A stretch of DNA of 64,000 nucleotides, from NCBI RefSeq assembly GCF_045689245.1, contig NZ_CP136865.1, positions 1,674,001-1,738,000 on the forward strand, read 5' to 3'. Below the pieces are notes generated by a model that was not told the DNA's origin, did no database searches, and saw only the letters and a program-made list of their open reading frames with translations. A program made the translations under genes and the position numbers. Source of the DNA: Congregibacter brevis. GTDB lineage: Bacteria > Pseudomonadota > Gammaproteobacteria > Pseudomonadales > Halieaceae. Shown here one piece after another: positions 51,598-60,167 of this stretch (within the stretch, counting starts at the first letter, position 1; every line of letters begins with the position of its first letter).

Positions 51598-52179
51598 ATG
51601 AGTTTCGGCAGGGGGTTTAGCCTGATCGAAATGCTGGTTGTGCTGTTCGTAATAGTACTGATGACCAGTCTTGTGACTCTAAACGTAAATTCTGGTGCGA
51701 GTGATCGTGTTGTTCAGGAACGCTTGGACACTCTCGTTTCGGTTGCCGAATACGCGCTGGATGAAGCGCAGTTTAGCGGTAGTGATTTTGGTGTCCTGTT
51801 TGCGAGCAGTGTGAGTGATCAGGGGGAGTCTATGATCACCGCGCATTGGCGTCAGCGCGTTCCTCAAGGTTGGCGAGAACCCCGGCTCTCGCAGGAGGTG
51901 TTTAGCTCCTTGGAATTTCCTCCAGAGGCACGCTTACAGATTATTCTCGATGACGTGGAGCTCGTACCTGTAGCATCAGATGCGGTGGACCCACGCACCG
52001 GCACAGCGCCACAGTGGCTAATGTCGGCCAGTGGCGAAACTCAGGTTGGCGAGCTACTGGTGAGGAGCCGAGATGATGACGCTTTACTTTGGCGCCTTGA
52101 GTGGGACTCCCTGGGTCAGTTTGAACAGTTTCGTGGCGAAGACGATGAGCCAATAAGTGCTTATGCCCTTGTCCCGTAG
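51598..52179 (+). CDS. gspH: Minor pseudopilin GspH
   Basis: The 193-residue precursor starts MSFGRG before FSLIEMLVVLFVIVLMTSLVTLNV, the prepilin cleavage and hydrophobic helix. The open frame extends upstream to 51505 inside gspG, but ATG 51598, four bases after the gspG stop, gives a normal short leader. The C-terminal part is a variable beta domain ending FRGEDDEPISAYALVP. It overlaps gspI by 17 bases. Confidence 0.9.
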   Translation: MSFGRGFSLIEMLVVLFVIVLMTSLVTLNVNSGASDRVVQERLDTLVSVAEYALDEAQFSGSDFGVLFASSVSDQGESMITAHWRQRVPQGWREPRLSQEVFSSLEFPPEARLQIILDDVELVPVASDAVDPRTGTAPQWLMSASGETQVGELLVRSRDDDALLWRLEWDSLGQFEQFRGEDDEPISAYALVP

Positions 52180-52579
52180 ACTCGCCAATAGATCGTCCGG
52201 TTTTACTTTGATCGAGGTCATGGTGGCTCTGGCTGTGGTGGCGCTGGCGGTGCCTGCGCTATTGTTGACGATGGATCAGCAAATCGACGGGACGGCCTAT
52301 CTTAGAGATCGGTCTCTTGCACAGATTGTGGCGAGTAATCGGCTGGCTGAGTTGCGCTTGGCCCTTCGAGGAGGGCAGCAATCTCTGCGGGGCAGCAGCA
52401 GCGGAAGCGAAGAGATGGCGGGGCGGGAATGGTATTGGCGAGTGCAAAGCCAGGGTACCGAGGTTCCGAATTTTTCTCGCGTTGAGGTTCAGGTGAGAGT
52501 TATAGAAGGTGACGAGTCGCCAAGCCTCTATACCCTCGTCGCGTTTATCGCTGCCAGGAGCGACGCTGCTAATGGATAG
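52163..52579 (+). CDS. gspI: Minor pseudopilin GspI
   Basis: The 138-residue precursor starts MPLSRRLANRSSG before FTLIEVMVALAVVALAVPALL. It then has the ASNRLAELRLALR segment and GREWYWRVQSQGTEVPN that fit GspI. GTG 52157 is an alternative start two codons upstream. GspI forms the tip complex with GspH, J and K. It overlaps gspJ by eight bases. Confidence 0.92.
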   Translation: MPLSRRLANRSSGFTLIEVMVALAVVALAVPALLLTMDQQIDGTAYLRDRSLAQIVASNRLAELRLALRGGQQSLRGSSSGSEEMAGREWYWRVQSQGTEVPNFSRVEVQVRVIEGDESPSLYTLVAFIAARSDAANG

Positions 52580-53222
52580 AGGCAAACAGCGCGGGTTCAC
52601 CCTTGTTGAAGTACTGATTGCGCTGGCGATCACGGCGTTTGTCGCGGCTGCGTCTTACAGCGGGATATCGTCGACACTCACGGGAGCAGAGCAGCTCCGC
52701 GCCGCCAGTGAGCGTACCCGGGACTTGAATCGCGCCCTTTCTTTGCTGACCCGGGACCTGAGGCAGTTTAGCAACCGCTCGGTCCGGGATGAATTTGGAG
52801 GGACCCAACCGGCGCTGTCAGGAGGGCCCTTGGCGTTTTATCCTTTGTCGCTAACACGAGACGGTTGGTCAAACAGTCTCCAGCAGCGTCGAAGCGAGCT
52901 TCAACGCGTGTTTTACTATATTGAAGACGAGTCGCTTTGGCGCGGTTATTACACGGTACTTGATCGTGCCGTTGATGCGGAACCCCAGCGTTCCGAACTG
53001 CTGAAGGGCGTGAGCGCTCTGGAACTGCGGTTCCTTGATTCGCTGGAAAACCTGCAGCTGGATCGAAACATGGTGGTAGACACTCGCTCTTGGCCTGAGA
53101 GTTGGGTCGCTGACCCCAGTGCAGGTGCCGCTGTACCCCAACCACCCGTGGCGCTGGAGCTGCGCCTCGATCTCGCAGACCTTGGTGAAGTGAGGCGTCT
53201 CTATGAATTGCCGCCGCGCTGA
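52572..53222 (+). CDS. gspJ: Minor pseudopilin GspJ
   Basis: The 216-residue precursor has leader MDRGKQRG before FTLVEVLIALAITAFVAAASY. The conserved RDLNRALSLLTRDLRQFSNRSVRDEFG follows, then the VFYYIEDESLWRGYYTVLDRA strand pair of the family. The frame is open upstream to 52509, within gspI, but ATG 52572 gives a proper leader. Its last 20 bases overlap gspK. Confidence 0.93.
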   Translation: MDRGKQRGFTLVEVLIALAITAFVAAASYSGISSTLTGAEQLRAASERTRDLNRALSLLTRDLRQFSNRSVRDEFGGTQPALSGGPLAFYPLSLTRDGWSNSLQQRRSELQRVFYYIEDESLWRGYYTVLDRAVDAEPQRSELLKGVSALELRFLDSLENLQLDRNMVVDTRSWPESWVADPSAGAAVPQPPVALELRLDLADLGEVRRLYELPPR

Positions 53223-54258
53223 GCACCCGAGCTTACGTTCCCAGCGCGGCGTCGCGCTGGTCGTTGCTCTGCTTGTGTTCGCGATTTGCGCAAGCGTGCT
53301 GGTGGCGCTGCAGAGGGACTTTGATCTTAGCTACCGCCGGGGATTGAACAGTTTTGTTACGGAGCAGAGCTTTTCGTATCTGCGCGGTGCTGAGGAGCTG
53401 GCTGCTTTGGCGCTTACCCTGGATTACGATGCAGACTTGGCGAGCGAGAGTCCCCGTGACGATCTCAACGAGATATGGGCGCAGGAGGCGACGCCCTATG
53501 CGCTAGACGAAGGGGGGTGGATGTTTGGAAGCCTCGAAGACCTTCAGGGCCGGTTTAACCTGAATAGTCTCGGTGCGCCGCCATCGTCTGCCACCGTGGT
53601 TTACTCACCTGCGCAGCAAGTGTTTATTCGATTGCTTCAGGCACTGGATACTCCTGAAGTTGATGAGTTCACCGCCGCGGCGATTGCAGACGCTGTTGCA
53701 GATTGGATAGATGCGGATGACGAACCTCGACTCAACGGCGCCGAAAGTGCTTTTTATGTATCCCTTGAGCCGTCTTACCGGCCCGCAAATCGACCGATGG
53801 TCAGTGTGAGCGAGTTACAGGCAATATCAGGAATGACTCCCGAGATTTATCGAGCACTGCGGCCTTTGGTGACGGTATGGCCGGAGGTGCCCTCGGGTAT
53901 CAACATACACACGGCGCCATTACCTGTGCTTCGCGCGTTGAATGCGAACGGTAATCTAAGGCCGTTGTCGCGCACCGATGGGGAGTCCATCGTGCAGCTC
54001 CGTGAAGATACGGGTTTCGCGAACCTCGATTCGTTTTTGCAGCAGGAGGTTTTTTCCGGAGTAGAGGGTTCATCCTTATTGACGCTTCTGACCGAATCCT
54101 CGTCTTACTTTCTTCTCGCGTCGCGCGTAGAGATTGCCGACCGTGAACAGCGTATGTACAGTGTCTTACGTCGCCAAGCTCGTGAAATTGACGTGCTCCA
54201 AAGAATTAACGCAAGTCTTTACGATATGCCTAACCCACGCCCTGAGAGCCTTCCGTGA
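53203..54258 (+). CDS. gspK: Atypical minor pseudopilin GspK
   Basis: GspK caps the pseudopilus tip. The 351-residue protein begins with RSQRG before VALVVALLVFAICASVLVAL. It lacks the Glu5 seen in the other pseudopilins, as is usual for GspK. The large alpha domain and the segments GRFNLNSLGAPP, ADWIDADDEPRLNGAES and VSELQAISGMTPEIYRALRPLVTVWP are family hallmarks. Its stop overlaps gspL as GTGA. Confidence 0.95.
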   Translation: MNCRRAEHPSLRSQRGVALVVALLVFAICASVLVALQRDFDLSYRRGLNSFVTEQSFSYLRGAEELAALALTLDYDADLASESPRDDLNEIWAQEATPYALDEGGWMFGSLEDLQGRFNLNSLGAPPSSATVVYSPAQQVFIRLLQALDTPEVDEFTAAAIADAVADWIDADDEPRLNGAESAFYVSLEPSYRPANRPMVSVSELQAISGMTPEIYRALRPLVTVWPEVPSGINIHTAPLPVLRALNANGNLRPLSRTDGESIVQLREDTGFANLDSFLQQEVFSGVEGSSLLTLLTESSSYFLLASRVEIADREQRMYSVLRRQAREIDVLQRINASLYDMPNPRPESLP

Positions 54259-55454
54259 GCGAAAATTTGAGCGTAGTTTATCTTCGTGACGGCGACCCCT
54301 ATTGGTTGGACGCTGGTGTCACGTACGCCTTAGCCGATGAAGCTTCAGGCGCTCTCGAACGGCTCAGTCAGAGTCTGGCAGAACGTGATCACGGAGTTGT
54401 TTTCGCGGCGCCGGGATCGGACGTAAGGCTGCTGGAGTTGACTGTAACCCCAGAAGAAAAAAAGCATCTGAATACTTCCTTACCGTTTATGCTCGAGGAA
54501 TCCCTGTCCGGCAATATCGAAGATGTGCACTTTGCGCGCAACGCCATCGATAAAGAACAGTATGCGATTGCGATGGTTGATAAATCGTCTATGACACTGT
54601 GGGAGGGACAGCTCGAAGCACTAAACGCGCCGCTACCCTGGATTCCGGAGCCCTTGTTATTGCCGTGGACCAGCTCCGAGTGGACTATGGTGATCGAAGC
54701 AGAGACCACATTGCTCCGCTATGGTCGCAATGCGGGAACACGGATTGAGAACACTTTGCTGCCGACACTAGTCGGTGCGCTGCTGGAAGAGGATTCTCCT
54801 GATCGCGTTATTGTCTATGGTGATCAGGAGTCTCTAGATTCATCATTCCTGATGGCTCTCAAAGCGGTAGAGGTGCAATGGCGAACAGGCGGTTTCTCCC
54901 AAGCGCTTATGCTCCGCGATGGCAGTGAGCCCACTTTGAATTTGCTCCAAGGAGAGTTCGCGCCGCAGCTACCTTATGCGCGTTGGTGGGGGCAGTGGCG
55001 AAAGGTCGCTGCTTTGTTCCTTCTGGCACTAAGCATCCATCTGCTGTCGGGATGGTTGGATCTGCAAAGAATGGAGCGCGAGAATCTAGTTCTCCGCACA
55101 GAGATTGAATCGGTTTATCGAGGTGTGAATCCGCGAGGGGCTATTGTCGATGCTGAGAAGCAGCTACGACGCCAGCTTGATGGCTTACGTGGTGGGACTG
55201 GTGGTGGAAGTTTTACAGGTTTGCTTGCGCCCGTTGGAACTTCACTGTCAAGCCAAGACGAAATGCTGCTCGCCAGTCTCAGTTACAGCCAGCGAAATGC
55301 GGAGTTGCGAGTCAATCTATTGGCTGCAGACTTCGCTGATGTTGAGTCTTTGCGTGGATCCCTGGAGCAGGCAGGCTACAGCGCGACTCTGGAGAGCTCT
55401 TCCCGCAGTGGCGATCGGGTGCGTGCGCGCTTGCGTGTAGGAGAGCGGCCATGA
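54255..55454 (+). CDS. gspL: Type II secretion protein GspL
   Basis: GspL is the bitopic actin-like protein that recruits GspE to the membrane. The 399-residue product has a cytoplasmic part with LPFMLEESLSGNIEDVHFA (near 75-93), one membrane segment at about 252-270 (WRKVAALFLLALSIHLLSGWL) and a periplasmic ferredoxin-like domain with VNLLAADFADVESLRGSLEQAGY near 355-377. GTG 54255 overlaps gspK. Confidence 0.93.
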   Translation: MSENLSVVYLRDGDPYWLDAGVTYALADEASGALERLSQSLAERDHGVVFAAPGSDVRLLELTVTPEEKKHLNTSLPFMLEESLSGNIEDVHFARNAIDKEQYAIAMVDKSSMTLWEGQLEALNAPLPWIPEPLLLPWTSSEWTMVIEAETTLLRYGRNAGTRIENTLLPTLVGALLEEDSPDRVIVYGDQESLDSSFLMALKAVEVQWRTGGFSQALMLRDGSEPTLNLLQGEFAPQLPYARWWGQWRKVAALFLLALSIHLLSGWLDLQRMERENLVLRTEIESVYRGVNPRGAIVDAEKQLRRQLDGLRGGTGGGSFTGLLAPVGTSLSSQDEMLLASLSYSQRNAELRVNLLAADFADVESLRGSLEQAGYSATLESSSRSGDRVRARLRVGERP

Positions 55455-55930
55455 AGGCTTGGTTTGAGCGTTACACCCTCCGCGAGCAGGTCGCGCTTCT
55501 GGTGATGGCGTTTGCAGTCATCGCCTATCTCATGGCGGTCTTCGTTGTTTTGCCCCTTGGGCAAGCCCGAGAGGACTTGTCTGCGAGAAACACCGCTACC
55601 GCAGAGGCGCTTCTTCGTGTGGATGCGATGGCCACGGAAATTCGCGCCCTGAAGAACTCTCAGGGCAGTAAGAGCGGATCTCGATCAGCAAACCTCAGCG
55701 CCTCGTTGAATCAAAGTGCCAGTCGTTATGCTTTACGGGTGAGTCGCCTTCAACCGAGCAGTCAGGGCTCGGTTCAGCTACGCTTCGAATCAGCGAATCT
55801 CGAAGCGCTACTCCGTTGGGTTTATGAACTGGAGACAGTTCAGGGCTTGAGAATTGATGACCTCTCTTTGAGCCAAACGAGTAGCGCCGGAACTGTGAGT
55901 GCAACGCTGCGTGTAGCTGCAGCCGCATGA
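55451..55930 (+). CDS. gspM: Type II secretion protein GspM
   Basis: GspM pairs with GspL. The 159-residue product starts MKAWFERYTLREQVALLVMAFAVIAYLMAVFVVLPLG, a cytoplasmic tail plus one membrane segment (about 14-36). It has a periplasmic domain with the typical WVYELETVQGLRIDDLSL segment. It overlaps gspL and gspN by four bases each (ATGA). Confidence 0.92.
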   Translation: MKAWFERYTLREQVALLVMAFAVIAYLMAVFVVLPLGQAREDLSARNTATAEALLRVDAMATEIRALKNSQGSKSGSRSANLSASLNQSASRYALRVSRLQPSSQGSVQLRFESANLEALLRWVYELETVQGLRIDDLSLSQTSSAGTVSATLRVAAAA

Positions 55931-56688
55931 GGCTGATTTTCTGGTTGCCAGTGTTCATCGTTGTAGCAGTCTTGCTGTTTGCCGCGAGTTTGCGGATGCC
56001 CGCACGGTTGTTACCGTTCTTTTTAAACGAGGAGCAAGTGCAGCTTTCTGGGATCAGCGGGGCCATCGGTGAGGGAACTGCGGTTCGAGCTCGCGTACAA
56101 ACCCCGGGAGGGTATTTGCACCTGGGTAAGCTCACTTGGACCTTGGATCCCCTGAGCGTCTTGACCTTGTCTCCCAAAGTAAATCTTCGAAGTGCTTGGG
56201 GTGATCAACGGGGAACCTTGGACCTGCGTATAGACGGAGACGCTCTTGCTATTCAAAACCTTGATGTGAGTGTCGATGCTGCGCTTCTCAAGCGGTTGCT
56301 GCCAATAGAGCTAAGTGGCCGTTTGGAGCTGGTTTTTGACGAGCTTTTAGTAACCCGCAGAGATGTAATGGCAGCTGACGGCCGTGTGGTCTGGCAAGAC
56401 GCTGCCTGGCAATCGCCTCAAGGCGTTCGTGTCTTGGGGAGTTATGTCGCGACAATTGATAGCCCCGCGCCGCGGCAGGTTGTTGCAGACATCGTTACTT
56501 TGAGCGGGCCAGTGGTAGCTGCCGGAGAGGTTGATCTCGATGAGCAGCGCTTTAACATCGACTTGTTTATTGAAAGCTCGACACGAGCGCTAGATGCTGA
56601 CCTAGCTCAAGCACTTTCTCTCATTGCCAGTCCGGAAGAAAATGGCTACCGTCTGCGCCTTGATGGAGAGGTCGCACGAGGTCCCTAG
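55927..56688 (+). CDS. gspN: Type II secretion protein GspN
   Basis: The 253-residue protein has an N-terminal membrane anchor (about 1-22) and a periplasmic beta-rich domain: LSGISGAIGEGTAVRARV, LTWTLDPLSVLTLSPKV and VVWQDAAWQSPQGVRVLG fit GspN. GspN is present in only some type II systems and its function is not settled. It closes the operon; 53 bases separate it from a rubredoxin gene. Confidence 0.88.
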   Translation: MRLIFWLPVFIVVAVLLFAASLRMPARLLPFFLNEEQVQLSGISGAIGEGTAVRARVQTPGGYLHLGKLTWTLDPLSVLTLSPKVNLRSAWGDQRGTLDLRIDGDALAIQNLDVSVDAALLKRLLPIELSGRLELVFDELLVTRRDVMAADGRVVWQDAAWQSPQGVRVLGSYVATIDSPAPRQVVADIVTLSGPVVAAGEVDLDEQRFNIDLFIESSTRALDADLAQALSLIASPEENGYRLRLDGEVARGP

Positions 56689-56741
56689 AGCCTGAGCTGT
56701 GATTTTGAATACCAACCCTTTTATCCGGAGACATAAGCACC

Positions 56742-56915
56742 ATGAGTGAACAGTCCTTTCGTAAGTTTGAATGCATCGTCTGTGGCTTGATATACGATGA
56801 AGCTGAGGGCTGGCCTGATGACGGTATTCCCGCGGGCACGCTCTGGGAAGATGTTCCCGAAGATTGGTTGTGTCCCGACTGCGGTGTTGGCAAAGAAGAC
56901 TTCGAGCAAATCTGA
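56742..56915 (+). CDS. Rubredoxin
   Basis: This 57-residue protein (MSEQSFRKFECIVCG onward) has the iron-binding CxxC pairs Cys11/Cys14 in CIVCGLIYDE and Cys44/Cys47 in CPDCGVGKEDF, with DWLCPDCG, and the aromatic core Tyr18 and Trp24. It is a one-iron electron carrier, often a partner of alkane hydroxylases or rubredoxin reductase. It is short and easily missed. The ATG has GGAG 11 bases upstream, and the next gene starts three bases after its stop. Confidence 0.95.
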   Translation: MSEQSFRKFECIVCGLIYDEAEGWPDDGIPAGTLWEDVPEDWLCPDCGVGKEDFEQI

Positions 56916-56918
56916 ACG

Positions 56919-58718
56919 ATGAATATGGCGGCGGCAGAGCAAGCGGCGAACCTCGCTTGCTTGCGTGAGGAACTTTCGGCTCGTGGCGTAGATGCGTTCT
57001 GTATCCCGCGCGCCGATGAGTATCTCGGTGAGTACATACCAGCGCATAACGAGCGTTTACAGTGGTTAACGGGCTTCACGGGGTCCGCTGGTATGGCCGT
57101 CGTCATGGCTACAGATGCGGCAATTTTTACTGATGGGCGCTATACGGTACAGGTGAGGCGTCAGGTCGACGGTGAGCAATACCAGTATCGCCGCTTAATC
57201 GAAGAGCCCCCTCTGTTATGGCTGAAGGAGACTTTGGCATCGGGGAGTAAGGTTCTTATCGATCCGCGCCTGTGCACTCTCGACTGGTACCAGCAAGCGC
57301 AGCGAGTTCTTGGTGATGCTGATATTGAGATTGTGCTTAGTACCGACAACCCCATCGACCGCTGCTGGGCGACGCGCCCCGAACCACTAATTGCAGAGGC
57401 TTTGCTCCTTGAGGAGGCTTTTACCGGTGAACATAGCCTCCAAAAGCGCGAGCGCCTGGGGAGGTCGATAGCGGAGCAGGGCGCTGACGCGGCTCTTGTA
57501 TTTGCGCCGGATTCAGTAAGTTGGCTTTTGAATGTTAGGGGGAAAGACGTACCGCGCTTGCCGGTGCTACTTAGCTGCGCCGTGCTTGAAGCGAATGGCG
57601 ATGTTCATCTGCTGGTCGACGAGAGGCGGGTTCCTCAGGGTTTTCACGAGCACACCGGCCCCGGCGTATCGGTGGTCCCCGAGAATGATGCGGCGCGGCT
57701 CTTGGAGAGTTTTGCTGGCAAAGTGGTGTTGGCTGACCCGTTGAGTGCGAATGCTTGGTCCCAGCTGAGTCTTGAGCGAGGGGGAGCGACGCTGTTTGCG
57801 GGAGAAGATCCCGTGCTCTTACCAAAAGCTTGCAAGAATGATGTGGAGATAGCTGGGGCTCTGGAGGCACACCGTCGGGATGCTGTTGCAGAGATTCGTT
57901 TTCTTGCCTGGCTAGATAGTGAGCTTGCGCAAGGGCGCTACCATGATGAAGCCTTGCTGTCAGATCGTTTGGGGGCGTTACGCGCAGAGGGCGAGCATTT
58001 TCACGAGCTGTCTTTTGACTCTATTTCGGCATCTGCTGCGAATGGTGCCATGTGTCATTACAACCATTTGGACAACACACCGGCGAAACTAGTCCCTGAC
58101 AGCCTTTACCTCGTCGATAGTGGCGGACAGTATTCCGACGGCACGACCGATATCACCCGAACGATCGCCACAGGAACGCCGACCCAAGAGATGCGTGAGT
58201 TGTTTACCTTGGTGCTTAAGGGCCATATCGCGCTGGACAGCGCGCGCTTTCCCGCAGGCACAACCGGAACCCATCTTGATGCTCTCGCTAGGCAGTTTTT
58301 ATGGCAGACGGGAAGAGACTACGATCATGGCACCGGCCATGGCGTGGGCGCTTTTCTGAGTGTCCACGAAGGGCCCCAGAGAATAGCCAAGGCCTGGAAC
58401 GCAACGGCGCTCGCGCCGGGTATGATCGTAAGTAATGAACCTGGGTATTACCGGGATGGTGCTTTTGGGATTCGCTGTGAGAACCTCTGCGTCGTCCGCG
58501 AGGCGAACACTAACGCGAGTGAGGTCCCCATGCTGGAGTTTCTTGCGCTGACTCTCGTGCCGTTTGATCAGCGGTTGATAGATAGTTCATTGTTGAACGC
58601 TGCAGAGCGGTCCTGGGTAGATGCTTATCACTCACGGGTTCGGGAAGAGATTCTTGAGCGCTTGGAGCATTCTGAGGACCGTGAGTGGTTGATTGCCGCC
58701 ACACGCCCACTTTCCTAG
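56919..58718 (+). CDS. M24-family Xaa-Pro aminopeptidase (long form)
   Basis: The 599-residue protein resembles the eukaryotic-type aminopeptidase P with three domains. Two creatinase-like N-terminal domains (LQWLTGFTGSAG near 47-58) are followed by the C-terminal metallopeptidase. Metal ligands are visible in DSGGQYSDGTTDITRT (two Asp), HGTGHGVG (His), SNEPGYYRDGAFGIRCENL (Glu) and the final Glu region. It releases the N-terminal residue before proline and probably acts in the cytoplasm, as no signal peptide is seen. Confidence 0.93.
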   Translation: MNMAAAEQAANLACLREELSARGVDAFCIPRADEYLGEYIPAHNERLQWLTGFTGSAGMAVVMATDAAIFTDGRYTVQVRRQVDGEQYQYRRLIEEPPLLWLKETLASGSKVLIDPRLCTLDWYQQAQRVLGDADIEIVLSTDNPIDRCWATRPEPLIAEALLLEEAFTGEHSLQKRERLGRSIAEQGADAALVFAPDSVSWLLNVRGKDVPRLPVLLSCAVLEANGDVHLLVDERRVPQGFHEHTGPGVSVVPENDAARLLESFAGKVVLADPLSANAWSQLSLERGGATLFAGEDPVLLPKACKNDVEIAGALEAHRRDAVAEIRFLAWLDSELAQGRYHDEALLSDRLGALRAEGEHFHELSFDSISASAANGAMCHYNHLDNTPAKLVPDSLYLVDSGGQYSDGTTDITRTIATGTPTQEMRELFTLVLKGHIALDSARFPAGTTGTHLDALARQFLWQTGRDYDHGTGHGVGAFLSVHEGPQRIAKAWNATALAPGMIVSNEPGYYRDGAFGIRCENLCVVREANTNASEVPMLEFLALTLVPFDQRLIDSSLLNAAERSWVDAYHSRVREEILERLEHSEDREWLIAATRPLS

Positions 58719-58740
58719 TTCCTTCCATCTCCTTCGGCTG

Positions 58741-58760
58741 AAGCGTATGGCGCTTTTGTG
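58741..58760 (+). terminator. Possible weak terminator after the aminopeptidase
   Basis: AAGCG-TATGG-CGCTT is followed by TTGTG. Five base pairs and a broken T-run make it weak; the NSS transporter starts 40 bases later. Confidence 0.25.
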
Positions 58761-58796
58761 TAGACTGCGGAACTGATCCTAGTTCGGAGTTTGATT

Positions 58797-60152
58797 ATGG
58801 CGGCTGCCGGCGGTGCACATTCGCACTGGACCTCTCGCTTTGCATTTCTTATGGCCTCAGTGGGATTCGCTGTTGGCCTTGGCAACATTTGGCGTTTTCC
58901 CTATGTGACTGGAGAAAACGGTGGTGCCGCATTTGTACTTATCTATCTCGGATGTGCATTCCTGATTGGCGTACCGATCCTCATGGCTGAGCTAATGATT
59001 GGTCGCAGGGGCGACGCCGCTCCTCCCATTGCTATGGCTAATGTCGCTAAGGAGAGCGAACGCAGCACTCAATGGCGTTGGGTAGGGGGCATGGGACTCC
59101 TGGCGGCTTTCACTATCGAGATTGTCTATTCCGTCGTTGTGGGCTGGGTTCTGTGGTATCTGTTTAAGGCGATTACTACGGGGTTTGCTGATGTAGACGC
59201 GGTAAATGCCGAGGCTCAGTTTACGGCTGTTCTGGCGGACAACTCAGGCATGCTGTTTTGGACCCTGGCGGGACTGGCGATTACCGGATTCATTATTTTC
59301 GCCGGTGTCAAAAATGGCATTGAACGCGCTGTCACGATCATGATGCCGTTGATGTTTGCGCTTCTTGTAGTGCTTGCCGGGTACAACTTTTTCGCCGGAG
59401 GGTTCTGGGAGGCGGTTGCCTGGCTGTTTACACCGGACTTCAGCAAAGTGACCTTTGCCACGGTGCTCGCCGCTATAGGTCAGGCATTTTTCTCTATTGG
59501 AGTAGCAATGGGGGGCATGATGACTTACGGCTCCTATTTGCCGCGCAGCATCTCCATCAGTCAGTCTGTCTTCATTATTGTGATTGCCGACACTGCAGTA
59601 GCCTTGCTTGCAGGTTTAGTGATTTTTCCCGCGGTATTCAATTATGGATTGGATCCAGCGGCGGGCGCAGGCCTGATATTCCAGACGTTACCGGTCGCTT
59701 TTGCGCAAATGCCCGGGGGCTATATCTTCGCGGTGCTTTTCTTCCTCATGCTCTCGGTAGCGGGGATCACCTCAATGGTAGGGCTCGTCGAGTCGGTCAA
59801 CGCCTGGATCGAAGAGCACTACGGCGTGTCCAGACATAAGAGCGCGATGATCGTAGTGGGCTCTGTGGCGGTCTTAAGCATACTGAGTATTCTGTCCTAC
59901 AACGTGCTCGACGAGCTGCGTATAGGTGAGAGGAATTTTAATAGTGTGATGGATTACTTCTCCAACCAGATTCTGCTTCCGCTCGGTGGTTTGCTGATCG
60001 CGATTTTTGCGGGCTGGTTTATGCGCAGGGAACACTCTCAAGAAGAATTTGCGACTCTGAGCTCAACAGGATATGCGATCTGGCATTTTCTCATCCGCTA
60101 CCTGGTGCCGCCGGCGCTGCTGGTTATTTTTGTTTTAGGCGTTACTGAGTAG
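58797..60152 (+). CDS. Neurotransmitter:sodium symporter (NSS) family transporter
   Basis: The 451-residue protein is a LeuT-fold sodium symporter with about 12 membrane helices. The N-terminal WTSRFAFLMASVGFAVGLGNIWRFPYVTGENGGAAF (about 13-48) is the NSS signature around TM1, including the unwound-helix GLGN and RFPY. The substrate is likely an amino acid, not predictable. ATG 58797 with GGAG seven bases upstream is preferred over TTG 58791. An AGCS symporter follows after 15 bases. Confidence 0.93.
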   Translation: MAAAGGAHSHWTSRFAFLMASVGFAVGLGNIWRFPYVTGENGGAAFVLIYLGCAFLIGVPILMAELMIGRRGDAAPPIAMANVAKESERSTQWRWVGGMGLLAAFTIEIVYSVVVGWVLWYLFKAITTGFADVDAVNAEAQFTAVLADNSGMLFWTLAGLAITGFIIFAGVKNGIERAVTIMMPLMFALLVVLAGYNFFAGGFWEAVAWLFTPDFSKVTFATVLAAIGQAFFSIGVAMGGMMTYGSYLPRSISISQSVFIIVIADTAVALLAGLVIFPAVFNYGLDPAAGAGLIFQTLPVAFAQMPGGYIFAVLFFLMLSVAGITSMVGLVESVNAWIEEHYGVSRHKSAMIVVGSVAVLSILSILSYNVLDELRIGERNFNSVMDYFSNQILLPLGGLLIAIFAGWFMRREHSQEEFATLSSTGYAIWHFLIRYLVPPALLVIFVLGVTE

Positions 60153-60167
60153 ACGCGAGGACTTACG